A stretch of DNA of 64,000 nt from Ferdinandcohnia sp036965045 (GCF_036965045.1 NZ_JBALOV010000032.1:62001-126000); one strand, 5' to 3'. Positions 16,549 through 26,203 are shown, numbered from the stretch's first letter. Numbers and translations are program-made. The notes: generated from the sequence alone by a model not told the origin.

Positions 16549-17662
16549 AGTATGGATCACCTTATTTGGGCTTATCGCGCTTCTCTTCTTTCTAACGCAT
16601 TTTATTGAATCATATAACGCAAAGGCGTATCCACATTATGTGTCTGATTCTCCTTCTCCAACAGGTGTAAAGGCGATTTATACATATTTAAATGATGAGC
16701 ATACAGTTAAAAGGTGGTCCCATTCACCAAACCTTTTAACGACAAAAGATACGAATCAAATACTAATTATGGTGGAGCCATATTTTACACCCGAACAGGA
16801 ACAAGTGGACGGATATCTTGATTTTATGAAAGCAGGGAACAAGATCATTTTATTCAAAGAAAATCCACGGGGAATGTTCGACATTAAAACTCTACCTGTA
16901 AATGTAGACCCTCTTCATGAAGATGCAGTTACCATTAAAAATAAAGACGGGAAAGAATTTGATGCGTTTTTTCAAGCTACAAACAGAATCCTTCCAGGTG
17001 AAAAAGAAAAGGTGCTATTTGAGGATGAAGCAGGTGTAATTGTGACAAGTCGAAAGGTTGGAGATGGTGAACTGATAACGACCATTTCTCCGGAATGGAT
17101 GTTGAATGGCAATCTATCAAATTATGACCATGTCACACTTATATTATCGTTAATCGAGGATAAAAATGCATCGATTTATTATTTTGATGAATATATTCAT
17201 GGACCGAAAAACGCCTCTACAGTCACATCCTTATACCCAGCCTGGTTTTTAGTATTGCTGTTACAAAGTGGATTAATTGTTTTACTTTTGCTTTGGTACA
17301 AAGGAAAACGGTTTGGTCCAATTGTTATACCTAGGGAGGAAACAGTCAGATTTAGTGACGAAGGTATACAAGCATTAAGCGCATGGTATTTAAGAGGAAG
17401 TTACTACCATGAATCATTAAATATTCAGGCTGATTACGTGAAGCAGCTTTTACACGAGAAATGGGGAATTCCAATTCATCGAGATTGGACGGAGTTAACC
17501 AAAAAATTAGATCAACGATGGTCTGGAAAGAAGGAACAGGAAATTAAGCGATACTTGCAAGAGTTAACAAAGGTTTTAAAAAATGAAAAACTTCCAAAAC
17601 ATGATTATTTGGTATGGTCAAAGAACTTGGATGAATTACGAAAAGAGGTGGAGAAAGGATGA
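16535..17662 (+). CDS. DUF4350-domain membrane protein
   Basis: 375 residues. A membrane anchor at about 5-24 is followed by an extracytoplasmic DUF4350-like domain (SDSPSPTGVKAIYTYLNDEHTV..., ILIMVEPYF) and a second span near 230-250 (LVLLLQSGLIVLLLLW), then a cytoplasmic helical tail. GGAGG lies upstream within the DUF4129 gene; overlaps of 14 bases upstream and 4 bases (ATGA) with the MoxR gene indicate translational coupling. Confidence 0.85.
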   Translation: MQNRKVWITLFGLIALLFFLTHFIESYNAKAYPHYVSDSPSPTGVKAIYTYLNDEHTVKRWSHSPNLLTTKDTNQILIMVEPYFTPEQEQVDGYLDFMKAGNKIILFKENPRGMFDIKTLPVNVDPLHEDAVTIKNKDGKEFDAFFQATNRILPGEKEKVLFEDEAGVIVTSRKVGDGELITTISPEWMLNGNLSNYDHVTLILSLIEDKNASIYYFDEYIHGPKNASTVTSLYPAWFLVLLLQSGLIVLLLLWYKGKRFGPIVIPREETVRFSDEGIQALSAWYLRGSYYHESLNIQADYVKQLLHEKWGIPIHRDWTELTKKLDQRWSGKKEQEIKRYLQELTKVLKNEKLPKHDYLVWSKNLDELRKEVEKG

Positions 17663-18588
17663 AACCGCAACTTGCATCCTTACTTGAGAAATACGAACAA
17701 CAAATACTAGGTCAGAATAGGAATTTACGACTTTTACTTTCGGCAATTCTAGCTGGTGGGCATGTCTTGATTGAAGGCGTTCCAGGAACAGGAAAAACAC
17801 AAATGGTGCGAACTCTCGCTGCCTTACTCGGTGGTGATTTTAGCCGTATCCAGTTTACTCCAGACCTTTTACCAAGTGATATCACCGGAAGTATGATTTA
17901 CAACATGAAGGAAGGTCATTTTGAGACATTAAAAGGACCTGTTTTTACGAATATCCTTTTAGCCGATGAAATTAACCGTACACCTGCCAAAACCCAAGCT
18001 GCATTGTTAGAAGCAATGGAAGAAAAACAAGTTACAATTCAAGGTGAGACATACAAATTACCTGATGTATTCTTTGTTGTTGCAACACAAAACCCAATTG
18101 AGTTTGAGGGGACCTATCGGTTACCAGAGGCGCAACAGGACCGATTTTTGTTTAAACTTCAAATTGATTTCCCAGCTTTTAATGAAGAAAAAAATGTGGT
18201 AAAACAAGTGGTTGAACAGAGTTTCAATAGTCAAAATTCATCACATGTACTTGACTTAAGTGCCTTTTTATCGATACGAAAGGAAATTGAAAGAGTTATT
18301 TTGGGTGACGGTGTACTTGATTACATCATGCAAATTGTCCGGAAAACAAGGGAATCTGAAACCATCCGATATGGAGCAAGTACAAGGGCAGCTATCTCAA
18401 TTGCAAAAGCGGCACAGGCTTGGGCATATCTAACTGACCGAGATTATGTCACTCCAGATGATGTCAAAATGGTCTCAAAGCCTGCCTTAAGGCATCGAAT
18501 TCAGTTATCTCCACATGCAGAATTGGAGGGAATCACCATTGACGAAATCATTGAAGAGCTTGTGGGATCGGTTCCTGTTCCTAGATAG
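17659..18588 (+). CDS. MoxR-family AAA+ ATPase
   Basis: 309 residues. Walker A GVPGTGKT near 41-48, Walker B LLADEINRTPAKTQAALLEAMEEKQV, sensor 1 VVATQNPIEFEGTYRLPEAQQDRF and a C-terminal lid. MoxR ATPases act as chaperone-like factors for insertion or maturation of cofactors and membrane-linked complexes, usually with von Willebrand factor A or DUF58 partners, which is what follows here. ATGA overlap with the upstream gene; the 3' end overlaps the DUF58 gene. Confidence 0.94.
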   Translation: MKPQLASLLEKYEQQILGQNRNLRLLLSAILAGGHVLIEGVPGTGKTQMVRTLAALLGGDFSRIQFTPDLLPSDITGSMIYNMKEGHFETLKGPVFTNILLADEINRTPAKTQAALLEAMEEKQVTIQGETYKLPDVFFVVATQNPIEFEGTYRLPEAQQDRFLFKLQIDFPAFNEEKNVVKQVVEQSFNSQNSSHVLDLSAFLSIRKEIERVILGDGVLDYIMQIVRKTRESETIRYGASTRAAISIAKAAQAWAYLTDRDYVTPDDVKMVSKPALRHRIQLSPHAELEGITIDEIIEELVGSVPVPR

Positions 18589-19897
18589 AGGTGTCCTGCC
18601 TACAACGCGATTGATTTTAGTTTTATTATTACTTTCAATTGGATTTTTGGTGATGTCTTTCTTCGACCTTTCGTGGGGAATCATCATTGGTCTAAATATA
18701 TTTGTTATTTTTGGAAGTTTAGTTGATTTATTCTTTTCACCAAGAAAAAAGCATTTGTCTGCAACTCGCAAATTAGAGTCTGAAATAGAAAGAGGAATAT
18801 CAACTCAAATCGAGATTGAAATAACGAATAATTCTACATATGGTCTTTCGTATCGATTCGTAGATGGTATTCCTAGTTCCTTTACTAATGTTTTTCCTAT
18901 CACAGGGACAATTTCTAGTGTAACAACTACAAAAATCACATATGAAACAGTTGCATTGGAGCGCGGTGATTATCAAATTAACAAACTATATTTTCGATAC
19001 AAGAGCTTACTAGGTTTATGGGAAAAACAACTTACTTTTCCGATAATAAATCAAGTGAAAGTAATTCCTGATCTCTCAGAAACTAGGCAGTACCTAGAAA
19101 ATGCACAGAAATTTTTATTATATGAAGGAGTAAAAATCCGTAAGCAACAAACTGGAACAGGAGAGTTTTCAAAAATAAGGAGCTATGTTGTTGGAGATGA
19201 TTCTCGCACAATCAACTGGAGGCAGACCGCAAAGCTTCAGGAAGTTATGACAAATGAATATGAACCAGAGCATGGAAAGTATATTACGATATTACTTGAT
19301 TGCGGAAGAATGATGGGGGCGGAGTTGGAGAAGGGGAATCGTATTGAAAGAGCAATCGAATCGGCTATTACTGTTGCCGCAGCAGCTCTTCAAAACGGCG
19401 ATCATGTATCGATACTAGCATTTTCAACGGATGTGAAGGTATTTGTCCCAGCCGGAAAAGGAATTGCACACCTTCAAACAATTTTAAAAGGTATTTATCA
19501 TTTAAAGGTGGATGCAGTTGAATCCAATTACGGTGCTGTTTTGTCTTATCTAGAAACGGTTCAAAAGAAGCGAAGCCTTCTATTATTATTTAGCGATATC
19601 CATAGCTTTGTTCGGGAAGAAAGTGCCTTGGTTTATTTGCGGAAATTACGTCAACGGCATTATTTTTTAATGATTGGAGTGGAGGATGCAACGCTTAACA
19701 AGAGGATAAATGATAACCCGATAAATGTTCAAATAGCAATGCTAAAAAGTATGGCACAGCAACAGATGCTTTTGAAAAAGAGGGAAAAACGAAAATGGGA
19801 AAACCAAGGCCTCATGATGGTTGAGGCCAAAGAGGATACCTTAGCTGCAACAGCTGTTTCCTATTATATTGAGATTATGAACCGGAATTTGCTGTAG
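18560..19897 (+). CDS. DUF58 (vWA-like) domain membrane protein
   Basis: About 445 residues: two adjacent membrane spans near the N-terminus (LILVLLLLSIGFLVMSFF; GIIIGLNIFVIFGSL) and a large cytoplasmic domain with the DUF58 signature FSKIRSYVVGDDSRTINWRQTAKLQEV, then a vWA-like fold (ILLDCGRMMGAELEKGNRIERAIESA). The start is uncertain: ATG 18515 and TTG 18560 both lie inside the MoxR gene and neither has a clear ribosome site, so coupling to MoxR translation is likely; I give the TTG. The 3' end overlaps the convergent SpoIIM-like gene by 23 bases. Confidence 0.87.
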   Translation: MWDRFLFLDRGVLPTTRLILVLLLLSIGFLVMSFFDLSWGIIIGLNIFVIFGSLVDLFFSPRKKHLSATRKLESEIERGISTQIEIEITNNSTYGLSYRFVDGIPSSFTNVFPITGTISSVTTTKITYETVALERGDYQINKLYFRYKSLLGLWEKQLTFPIINQVKVIPDLSETRQYLENAQKFLLYEGVKIRKQQTGTGEFSKIRSYVVGDDSRTINWRQTAKLQEVMTNEYEPEHGKYITILLDCGRMMGAELEKGNRIERAIESAITVAAAALQNGDHVSILAFSTDVKVFVPAGKGIAHLQTILKGIYHLKVDAVESNYGAVLSYLETVQKKRSLLLLFSDIHSFVREESALVYLRKLRQRHYFLMIGVEDATLNKRINDNPINVQIAMLKSMAQQQMLLKKREKRKWENQGLMMVEAKEDTLAATAVSYYIEIMNRNLL

Positions 19898-20852
19898 TTT
19901 TCCTTAGTAAAAATAGTTTGCCAGACACGATGTAGAGGATTAATCCGATTACCGTAATGAATGCAACAGCATATTTTGCTTCGAGTGAAATCGTCGCAGG
20001 TGTAATAAAACCTTCGATGATGCCGGCAATGACAAATAACGGAAGCGTCCCTAACAGAAGCTGTACAGAACGTCTTGCTTGAACCTTTAACTGATAACCT
20101 CTTGTGTAATGACCAGGAACGAGCAACTTGTATCCCATTAACAAGCCAGCTCCTCCTGCTATAAATATCGCAGTAAGTTCTATCATTCCATGAGGCACAA
20201 TGTATGCCCAAAAATCGTAAGTTTTCCCATAATGCCAAAACAAACCTGCAAGGGCACCTATGATCATACCGTTGTAGATTAGTATATAGACCGTTACAAG
20301 TCCAAAAGTTACTCCACTTGCAAAAGCGAGAATCGCAACTTGAATATTGTTTGTCATAATGCTCGCGGACATCAAGGATGAATCAACTTCACCATCTTGA
20401 CTACCTAAATAGTCTGGGTCGACACCTTGTGCAATTTCAGCTGGTAAAATTGAAAACATATGAAGGGGATCCTGTAGAACTGAAACAAAGCTACCGACCC
20501 CTCCAAGGGTAAACAAAATCATTGCCACAACGACAAATTTCCATTGTTCAAGTAATAGGCCAACAAATTTCGTACTAAAGAAATAACGGATTTGTTGAAA
20601 ACTCGAAACTTGGTCTTTGTAAAGAAGATTATGTGCTTTTGAGACAAGACCATTTAAATATGGGGTAATCTCCTCATTTGGAAAATAAGTTTGACTATAG
20701 GAAAGATGTTGAGTGCATTTTTGGTAATGTCTATAAAACTCGTTAATTTCGTTGCTGCTTCGGGACTTTCTTCCTTTATGTAAATTGGAAATGATCTGCT
20801 CAAGCCGCTTCCATTCATCTCGGTGCTGTTTGACAAATTGCTTCATGTTCAT
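19875..20852 (-). CDS. SpoIIM (stage II sporulation protein M)-like membrane protein
   Basis: About 325 residues. A soluble helical N-terminus (about 1-100) precedes several membrane spans including the SpoIIM-domain region TFGLVTVYILIYNGMIIGALAG and IVPHGMIELTAIFIAGGAGL. This is the stand-alone SpoIIM/DUF95 type that accompanies MoxR-DUF58-RDD clusters, not the 200-residue sporulation protein itself. Of three in-frame ATGs (20858, 20852, 20846) the second has AGGTG at 7-base spacing. Divergent from the RDD gene, convergent with DUF58. Confidence 0.83.
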   Translation of the reverse strand: MNMKQFVKQHRDEWKRLEQIISNLHKGRKSRSSNEINEFYRHYQKCTQHLSYSQTYFPNEEITPYLNGLVSKAHNLLYKDQVSSFQQIRYFFSTKFVGLLLEQWKFVVVAMILFTLGGVGSFVSVLQDPLHMFSILPAEIAQGVDPDYLGSQDGEVDSSLMSASIMTNNIQVAILAFASGVTFGLVTVYILIYNGMIIGALAGLFWHYGKTYDFWAYIVPHGMIELTAIFIAGGAGLLMGYKLLVPGHYTRGYQLKVQARRSVQLLLGTLPLFVIAGIIEGFITPATISLEAKYAVAFITVIGLILYIVSGKLFLLRKTTANSGS

Positions 20853-20952
20853 GTGCATTCACCTCTTGAAATAACAATAACCTTATTATAGTAATTTTAG
20901 AGAAAAATAGAAACTGCTTATGGAAAAAACAACGAGAAAAGGGGGATCATTA

Positions 20953-21759
20953 TTGAACCAAGAACAAACCAACATTAAAACACCAGAGTTTGTTTCCATC
21001 CAATTTCAAATAGCAGGGGTAGGAAGTCGGGCCGCTGCTTTCTTACTTGATACACTCATATTATCAATTTCCAGCATTCTAATTTTATTGACCTTATTGC
21101 TTATTTTGCACGGAGTCTCTGATTTTTGGCTACTGGGGGAAACATTCTTTTCTACTCCGGTGGCAATAGCGATTATTTTATTGTTTATACTAAACTGGGG
21201 TTACTTTTTTCTACTTGAATTTTTCGCTGGGGGCAGAACAATTGGTAAAAAAGTTGTAGGCATCCGTGTCATTCAAGAAAATGGGCATAGTATTACATTG
21301 TTATCCAGCTTTATCCGCAATTTTCTGCGGATTATTGATTCCTTACCAGCATCCTATTTTTTAGGAATTATCATGATCTTCTTTCATTCTAAACATAAGC
21401 GAATTGGTGACTTAGTGGCAGGTACAATTGTTATACATGAAAGGCGAGCAAAAAAGACTAAAAAAGAAAGCCAACTAGATAAGGAAATTCGCAGACGCGG
21501 TCTAAGTAAGGATTTATTGACAATCGATCAATGGGCATTAAAGTCATTTGGAAACAGGGAGTGGAAGCTCTTACAAGCCTATTGCAATCGTTTTTTACAA
21601 TTAAAAGATGACGTTAAAGATAGTCGTACGAAACAAATTGCAGATATATTATTACCAAAAGCAGGAACCGATGTAGCTGGTAAAACATATGAACAATTAG
21701 AAAATGAGCTATTAGTCCTATACTTGATTTTACGTGATGAATGGGAATTCGAGTTATAA
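20953..21759 (+). CDS. RDD-family membrane protein
   Basis: 268 residues. N-terminal RDD domain: GVGSRAAAFLLDTLIL in the first span, further spans near 60-85, and GRTIGKKVVGIRVIQENG with the downstream Arg and Asp residues (IRNFLRIIDSLPA, KRIGDLVAGTIVI); a hydrophilic helical tail follows. The start is TTG 20953, with GGGGG 7 bases upstream. Divergently arranged with the SpoIIM-like gene, the usual pairing in these clusters. Function unknown. Confidence 0.85.
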   Translation: MNQEQTNIKTPEFVSIQFQIAGVGSRAAAFLLDTLILSISSILILLTLLLILHGVSDFWLLGETFFSTPVAIAIILLFILNWGYFFLLEFFAGGRTIGKKVVGIRVIQENGHSITLLSSFIRNFLRIIDSLPASYFLGIIMIFFHSKHKRIGDLVAGTIVIHERRAKKTKKESQLDKEIRRRGLSKDLLTIDQWALKSFGNREWKLLQAYCNRFLQLKDDVKDSRTKQIADILLPKAGTDVAGKTYEQLENELLVLYLILRDEWEFEL

Positions 21760-21901
21760 TCTCCTACTTTAGACTGACATCCTAAGTAATACAATGTATA
21801 ATTAATCTTGAATAATGCTTGTTTGAGAAAAGCAACTCAATACATATAGGTGATATTACCTGCAAAAACTAGGATAAGGTTGAAACAGGAGATTAGACAA
21901 C

Positions 21902-22576
21902 ATGGAATGGAAGAGATTTTGTATAGGTTGCATCCTAACAAGCCTATTGTTTGGATGTGCAGCCCAAGCCAAAGAAGTAAAAAATGAGAATACGGAGGTA
22001 GAAGTGGCTCCAGAAGAAATTATTGCAACTACCAATAAATCATTACCTCTTGACAATTCCGAAAAACGCTCAAAAGAAATTACACATCTTATGATTCACT
22101 TTATTAGTAATGCCGCACTCAAACCTGAAGAACCATATAATGTAGATGATGTCTATTCAATTTTTGAGGAATACGGCCTATCTGTTCATTATATGATTGA
22201 TCGCGCGGGAGAAATTTATAGTCTTGTTCCAGAGGATAGGGTGGCCTATCATGCTGGAAAAGGAAGTCTACCTGATTTTCCTGATTATGAAAATAAAATG
22301 AATCATTATTCGATTGGTATTGAGCTGCTTGCCATCGGTACCAAGGAAGAGATGTCTTCGATTATAGATGAAGGCATTTATAATCGAATTGACCCTACAC
22401 TTGCTGGCTACACGGATGCTCAATATCAATCATTAAAGCTGTTAGTTGATAATATTTTGAAAAGGAATCCATCCATTTTACGAGACAGACGCCATGTAAT
22501 TGGACATGATGAATATGCACCAGGCAGAAAAACAGACCCCGGCAGATTATTTGATTGGTCAAAAATTGGATTTTAG
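21902..22576 (+). CDS. N-acetylmuramoyl-L-alanine amidase, lipoprotein (Amidase_2)
   Basis: Predicted cell-wall hydrolase cleaving the amide bond between muramic acid and the peptide stem. Residues 1-22 form a lipoprotein signal with lipobox LLFGC. The Amidase_2 zinc ligands appear as His in LMIHFISNA, His in RRHVIGHDEY and Asp/His context in GRKTDPGRLFDW; HYMIDRAGEIYSLVPEDRVAYHAGKG is characteristic. Membrane-anchored on the outer face. GGAG before ATG; terminator follows. Confidence 0.9.
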   Translation: MEWKRFCIGCILTSLLFGCAAQAKEVKNENTEVEVAPEEIIATTNKSLPLDNSEKRSKEITHLMIHFISNAALKPEEPYNVDDVYSIFEEYGLSVHYMIDRAGEIYSLVPEDRVAYHAGKGSLPDFPDYENKMNHYSIGIELLAIGTKEEMSSIIDEGIYNRIDPTLAGYTDAQYQSLKLLVDNILKRNPSILRDRRHVIGHDEYAPGRKTDPGRLFDWSKIGF

Positions 22577-22627
22577 CACGTTATCTTCGTAGTAAAACCC
22601 TACTGTATAATACAAAGTTACTGCAGT

Positions 22628-22658
22628 AAACCTTTACCATCTGTTGGTAAAGGTTTTT
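22628..22658 (+). terminator. Terminator after amidase
   Basis: Perfect 11-bp stem AAACCTTTACC/GGTAAAGGTTT, 7-base loop, T run. Confidence 0.9.
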
Positions 22659-22700
22659 ATATTTGAAATAGTTTGAAAACACAAAGAGTATTCCGTATAA

Positions 22701-22714
22701 TGTAAGTGTTTACA
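22701..22714. promoter_or_regulatory. Possible cre-like operator
   Basis: TGTAAGTGTTTACA is palindromic apart from the centre and resembles the CcpA cre consensus, but lacks the central CG pair. It lies 37 bases before the ligase start. Weak evidence. Confidence 0.3.
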
Positions 22715-22750
22715 CGTTTCGTTTTATACTGACTAAAGGGGGAAATGAGA

Positions 22751-24340
22751 TTGTATGTACCTTTGCTTTTATCTCAATTTTTAGATCGAGCAGTCAAACT
22801 ATATGGAGGAAAAACCGCATTAATTGATGATGACAAAAGCTTTACTTATGCAGAAATAAACGAAAGAGTGAATCAACTTTCACGTGGATTAAGCCATCTT
22901 GGTGTGAAAAAAGGGGATCGTGTTGCATATTTAGCTCCAAATTCCTCTGAAATGTTTGAAGGATTTTATGGAGTATTTCAAATCGGTGCCATTATTGTTC
23001 CTTTGAACACAAGGTTAATCCCATCAGATTATGAATACATATTAAACCACAGTGAAACAAAGGTTTTGTTTGTTGACTATGAACTTGTTGGACATATTGA
23101 ACCAATTCGTGAAAAACTAAGAACGGTTGAGAAAATTATTGTTCATGGTCAAAAGGACGACACAGAATGGACCATTTCCTATGAGGAATGGCTCGCGCGT
23201 TTTGAAAAAACATCAATCGAACGACCTGAGATGGATGAAAAAGACATTGCCACGCTTTTATATACAAGTGGTACAACAGGAAAACCAAAGGGTGTCATGC
23301 TCTCACATCGAAGTAATTACCTCCATGCTTTAACGACCATGCATCATCTTCGCGTATCAGACCGTGATACACTACTTCATATTTTACCTATGTTTCATGT
23401 CAATGGCTGGGGCTCACCATTTTATTACACAGCAAATGGAGCCACACAGGTATGCTTACGAAAGGTAAAGCCTGATGAGATTTTCAGAAAAATTAACTTG
23501 TATAAAGTGACCGTTATGCATATGGCCCCAACAGTATTAAATACATTATTGCAATATGCGGAATCAAACGGTTTTACAAAGCAAGAACAAGATATTCGTA
23601 TTGTTATCGCTGGTTCTGCCCCTCCACCAGCATTTGTAAAACGTGTTGAAGAGGAGCTTAAGTGGGAATTTATTCAGGTATACGGTATGACAGAGGCAGC
23701 TCCACTTATTACGACTTCCATTATACGGGATACACAGGATCATGCTTCGAAAGAAGAAAAGTATCGTTTAAAAGCAAAGGCAGGCTATGAATTTATTGGT
23801 GCAGAGGTACGTGTTGTCAATCAATACGGTGAAGATGTGACCCCAGACGGAAAGGAAATTGGGGAAGTCGTTGTACGCAGCAACACGGTGATGGAAGGAT
23901 ACTTGAATAATAAAGAGGGCACGGACGAAGTGATTCAAAATGGCTACTATCATACAGGTGATATGGCCATTGTAGATGCAAATGGGAATATTGAAATTGC
24001 TGACCGTAAAAAGGATATTATTATTAGCGGTGGGGAAAACATCTCTTCAATCGAGGTTGAAAGTGCATTATACGAGCATCCTGCTGTTTTAGAGGTTGCA
24101 GTAATTTCCATTCCCCACGAAAAATGGGGTGAGACACCACAAGCAATCGTAGTAAAGCGCGAGGGACATGAGGTTTCTGAGGATGAAATAGTTGCATTCG
24201 CACGGAGCAGGCTTGCACATTTTAAAGCTCCGACAAAAGTTATCTTTAAAAATGAACTACCGAAAACTGCTTCTGGTAAAATTCAAAAGGTTCTACTGCG
24301 GAAGGAATTTTGGCAGGAAAGAGAAAAATTTATTAATTAA
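22751..24340 (+). CDS. Long/medium-chain fatty acid-CoA ligase (AMP-binding family)
   Basis: Adenylate-forming enzyme activating a carboxylic acid to its CoA thioester. The P-loop-like motif YTSGTTGKPKGVMLSH, MTEAAP, the hinge DRKKDIIISGGENI and the catalytic Lys in LPKTASGKIQKVLLRKEFW are intact; 529 residues. Start chosen as TTG 22751, 8 bases from AAAGGGGGAA, rather than ATG 22745. Chain length cannot be set from sequence. A near-palindrome TGTAAGTGTTTACA (22701-22714) upstream resembles a catabolite-responsive element with one core mismatch. Confidence 0.9.
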   Translation: MYVPLLLSQFLDRAVKLYGGKTALIDDDKSFTYAEINERVNQLSRGLSHLGVKKGDRVAYLAPNSSEMFEGFYGVFQIGAIIVPLNTRLIPSDYEYILNHSETKVLFVDYELVGHIEPIREKLRTVEKIIVHGQKDDTEWTISYEEWLARFEKTSIERPEMDEKDIATLLYTSGTTGKPKGVMLSHRSNYLHALTTMHHLRVSDRDTLLHILPMFHVNGWGSPFYYTANGATQVCLRKVKPDEIFRKINLYKVTVMHMAPTVLNTLLQYAESNGFTKQEQDIRIVIAGSAPPPAFVKRVEEELKWEFIQVYGMTEAAPLITTSIIRDTQDHASKEEKYRLKAKAGYEFIGAEVRVVNQYGEDVTPDGKEIGEVVVRSNTVMEGYLNNKEGTDEVIQNGYYHTGDMAIVDANGNIEIADRKKDIIISGGENISSIEVESALYEHPAVLEVAVISIPHEKWGETPQAIVVKREGHEVSEDEIVAFARSRLAHFKAPTKVIFKNELPKTASGKIQKVLLRKEFWQEREKFIN

Positions 24341-24347
24341 GAAGGAT

Positions 24348-24379
24348 AGACCCCGTTTTTCAACTAAAAAATGGGGTCT
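24348..24379. terminator. Bidirectional terminator between ligase and EamA genes
   Basis: AGACCCC...GGGGTCT stem extended by A/T pairs; serves the convergent genes on both strands. Confidence 0.85.
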
Positions 24380-24383
24380 TCAT

Positions 24384-25265
24384 TTATGCTCCAAGTTTTT
24401 GTTCGATTTTTTTGCCTTTTGCAAATGTCCAATTTACTAGGAAAATCCCTAAAAAAATGAGAAGGGCACCTCCATAAACAAACCATTCAACCACCTCATT
24501 TAAGAGAACCCAGCCTGAAAGAACTCCGAAGAATGGGGCAAGAAATAAAAAGGCAGAGGTATTTCCAGGGTCACCTGTATTAATTAAGTAAAACCAGATT
24601 GCAAATTGAACGATAGAAGCCATGATTGCCAGCCATAATATGATAAATATGGAAGTAGGATTAATTGTAATAGCAGGGGTCTCAAAGGTAAAACTCATTA
24701 TAAGAAGTAGAATCCCACCAAAAAGCATTTGATAAGCAGTTAACACCCAAATGTTAAAGCGTGGTCCCCATTTTTTGATTAGCAATGTTCCAATCGACCA
24801 TGATACAGATGATCCAAGTCCTAAGATGATCCCGACTTCTAAATGAAGATGAAAGCCTAGAGTGATAAAGACTCCTGTGAATCCAACAATGACTCCAATC
24901 CAATGAAAGAAATGATAGCGCAATCCAAGAAAGACTGTACTTAAAATGACCACGAGTAAAGGGTTGCTAAATGTGAGGATAGACGATTCACCGGCTGTTA
25001 TCGTTCGTAGACTTAAGAAGATACAGCCCATCACACCTGCTGTTTGAAAAAGTCCGATTGCAAAAATTCGTACCCAATCAGTCATTTGTTTTGGGAGTGG
25101 TTTGTTCCAAATAAATAAAGCCATAAGAATACCTGCAAGCGTAAAGCGAATTCCCACAAGAAGAAGTGGCGATACATAACTTAGCCCGATCTTTCCAACC
25201 GCAAAAGAAGATCCCATTAAAGCGGTTGTAGTCACAACAAGTACACAAAATAGGTAAGGATTCAT
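24384..25265 (-). CDS. EamA/DMT-family transporter
   Basis: Ten-span drug/metabolite-superfamily permease with two EamA repeats (about residues 5-135 and 145-280; GSSFAVGKIGLSYVSPLLLVGIRF and GLGSSVSWSIGTLLIKKWG). Family members export metabolites or amino acids; substrate unknown. The ATG at 25265 gives 293 residues and is preceded by GTGGGAG; the 17-residue upstream extension is rejected. Only the convergent ligase gene is near. Confidence 0.87.
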   Translation of the reverse strand: MNPYLFCVLVVTTTALMGSSFAVGKIGLSYVSPLLLVGIRFTLAGILMALFIWNKPLPKQMTDWVRIFAIGLFQTAGVMGCIFLSLRTITAGESSILTFSNPLLVVILSTVFLGLRYHFFHWIGVIVGFTGVFITLGFHLHLEVGIILGLGSSVSWSIGTLLIKKWGPRFNIWVLTAYQMLFGGILLLIMSFTFETPAITINPTSIFIILWLAIMASIVQFAIWFYLINTGDPGNTSAFLFLAPFFGVLSGWVLLNEVVEWFVYGGALLIFLGIFLVNWTFAKGKKIEQKLGA

Positions 25266-25343
25266 ATAATTACTCCCACTTTTTTCCTCATCATAACATA
25301 AATCATGGCTATACAAATAGGATATTTCGTCCTAATAACATGG

Positions 25344-25377
25344 GAAAAAGGCAAGCTGCGATGTGCTTACCTTTTTC
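25344..25377. other. Isolated hairpin in the 374-base gap 25317-25690
   Basis: GAAAAAGG-AAGC/GCTT-CCTTTTTC stem with one mismatch and 8-base loop, upstream of the EamA gene. It is not placed as a terminator of any neighbouring gene. Nothing else was recognised in this gap except the ribosome site of the next gene. Confidence 0.45.
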
Positions 25378-25690
25378 AACTATCAATGAGGTTGTGACAA
25401 TACAAATTGAATATCCTTCTACGCAAAAGCTGGGATTCGTAACAAATAGCGAATTCTAGAAATTAATCTTCTCATGGAAATCGTAAGTTTTACGAAATTC
25501 AAATATAACTCTGGGAATAGGCGAAATAGAATATTCAATGTATATCCCTCCACATTGATTTTTAGTGAGAAACAACTCCCCACAGCTTTATTCTTTACAA
25601 TCATTGAAAATATCATGTGTACAACGTATGTTTTAAACGGTACACTGGAAAGATATAATTGTACATAACTCATTTGGGGAGGAAAAGAGT

Positions 25691-25969
25691 ATGGAAAAAG
25701 TAAAAGTGGGAGAAGTTTTCTCAATCAGTGATGAAACAGGTGAAGATCAAGATGTTGAGGTACTTGGTGTCGTTACAATAGAAGGAACAGAATATGCGGC
25801 TGTTGGTTTTCTTGAGGATTTAGAAGAGGAAACGGATGATGATATCGATATTTTCTTTTTAAAGATTGATGAAGACGGAGATTTTTCAGCAATTGAAAGT
25901 GATGAAGAATTTGAAAAAGTATCAGCTGCCTTTGACGAAATTTTTGATGAAGAAATAGACGAAGATTAA
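25691..25969 (+). CDS. DUF1292-family acidic protein
   Basis: 92 residues, strongly acidic (repeated E/D runs in the centre and C-terminus), matching the DUF1292 group (B. subtilis YrzB/YrzD type) by the pattern DETGEDQDVEVLGVVTIEGTEYAAVGF. Function unknown. GGGGAGGAA precedes the ATG, terminator follows; monocistronic. Confidence 0.82.
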   Translation: MEKVKVGEVFSISDETGEDQDVEVLGVVTIEGTEYAAVGFLEDLEEETDDDIDIFFLKIDEDGDFSAIESDEEFEKVSAAFDEIFDEEIDED

Positions 25970-25978
25970 AAATATTTT

Positions 25979-26010
25979 AGAACCCCACCTTATATACGTG
26001 GGGTTCTTTA
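25979..26010 (+). terminator. Terminator after DUF1292 gene
   Basis: Perfect 10-bp stem AGAACCCCAC/GTGGGGTTCT, then TTTA. Confidence 0.85.
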
Positions 26011-26134
26011 CTTTATACCACTTATATTTATAAAATATTGCAAAACATATTACAAAAAAGTGCAATTCTATTCAAAATCTCACAAAATTCATATAAAATG
26101 AACTATAGCCTTACATTTTACACAAATGGATAAC

Positions 26135-26150
26135 AAACTTAACAAAGTTT
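26135..26150. promoter_or_regulatory. Inverted repeat upstream of NAD salvage operon
   Basis: Perfect AAACTT-aaca-AAGTTT dyad 54 bases before pncA. Could be an operator for a niacin-responsive repressor, but the sequence is AT-rich and I cannot match it to a known site. Confidence 0.3.
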
Positions 26151-26203
26151 ATCTTTTTGATATGAAGCCAACGGAATGTTTATATTAAAGAGGAGGAAAT
26201 ACT

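Noticed and set aside
25474..25724. Overlapping frames of 64 and 101 codons in the gap before the DUF1292 gene
   Set aside because: No ribosome site for either, composition not protein-like, and one is antisense to the promoter and start of the DUF1292 gene.
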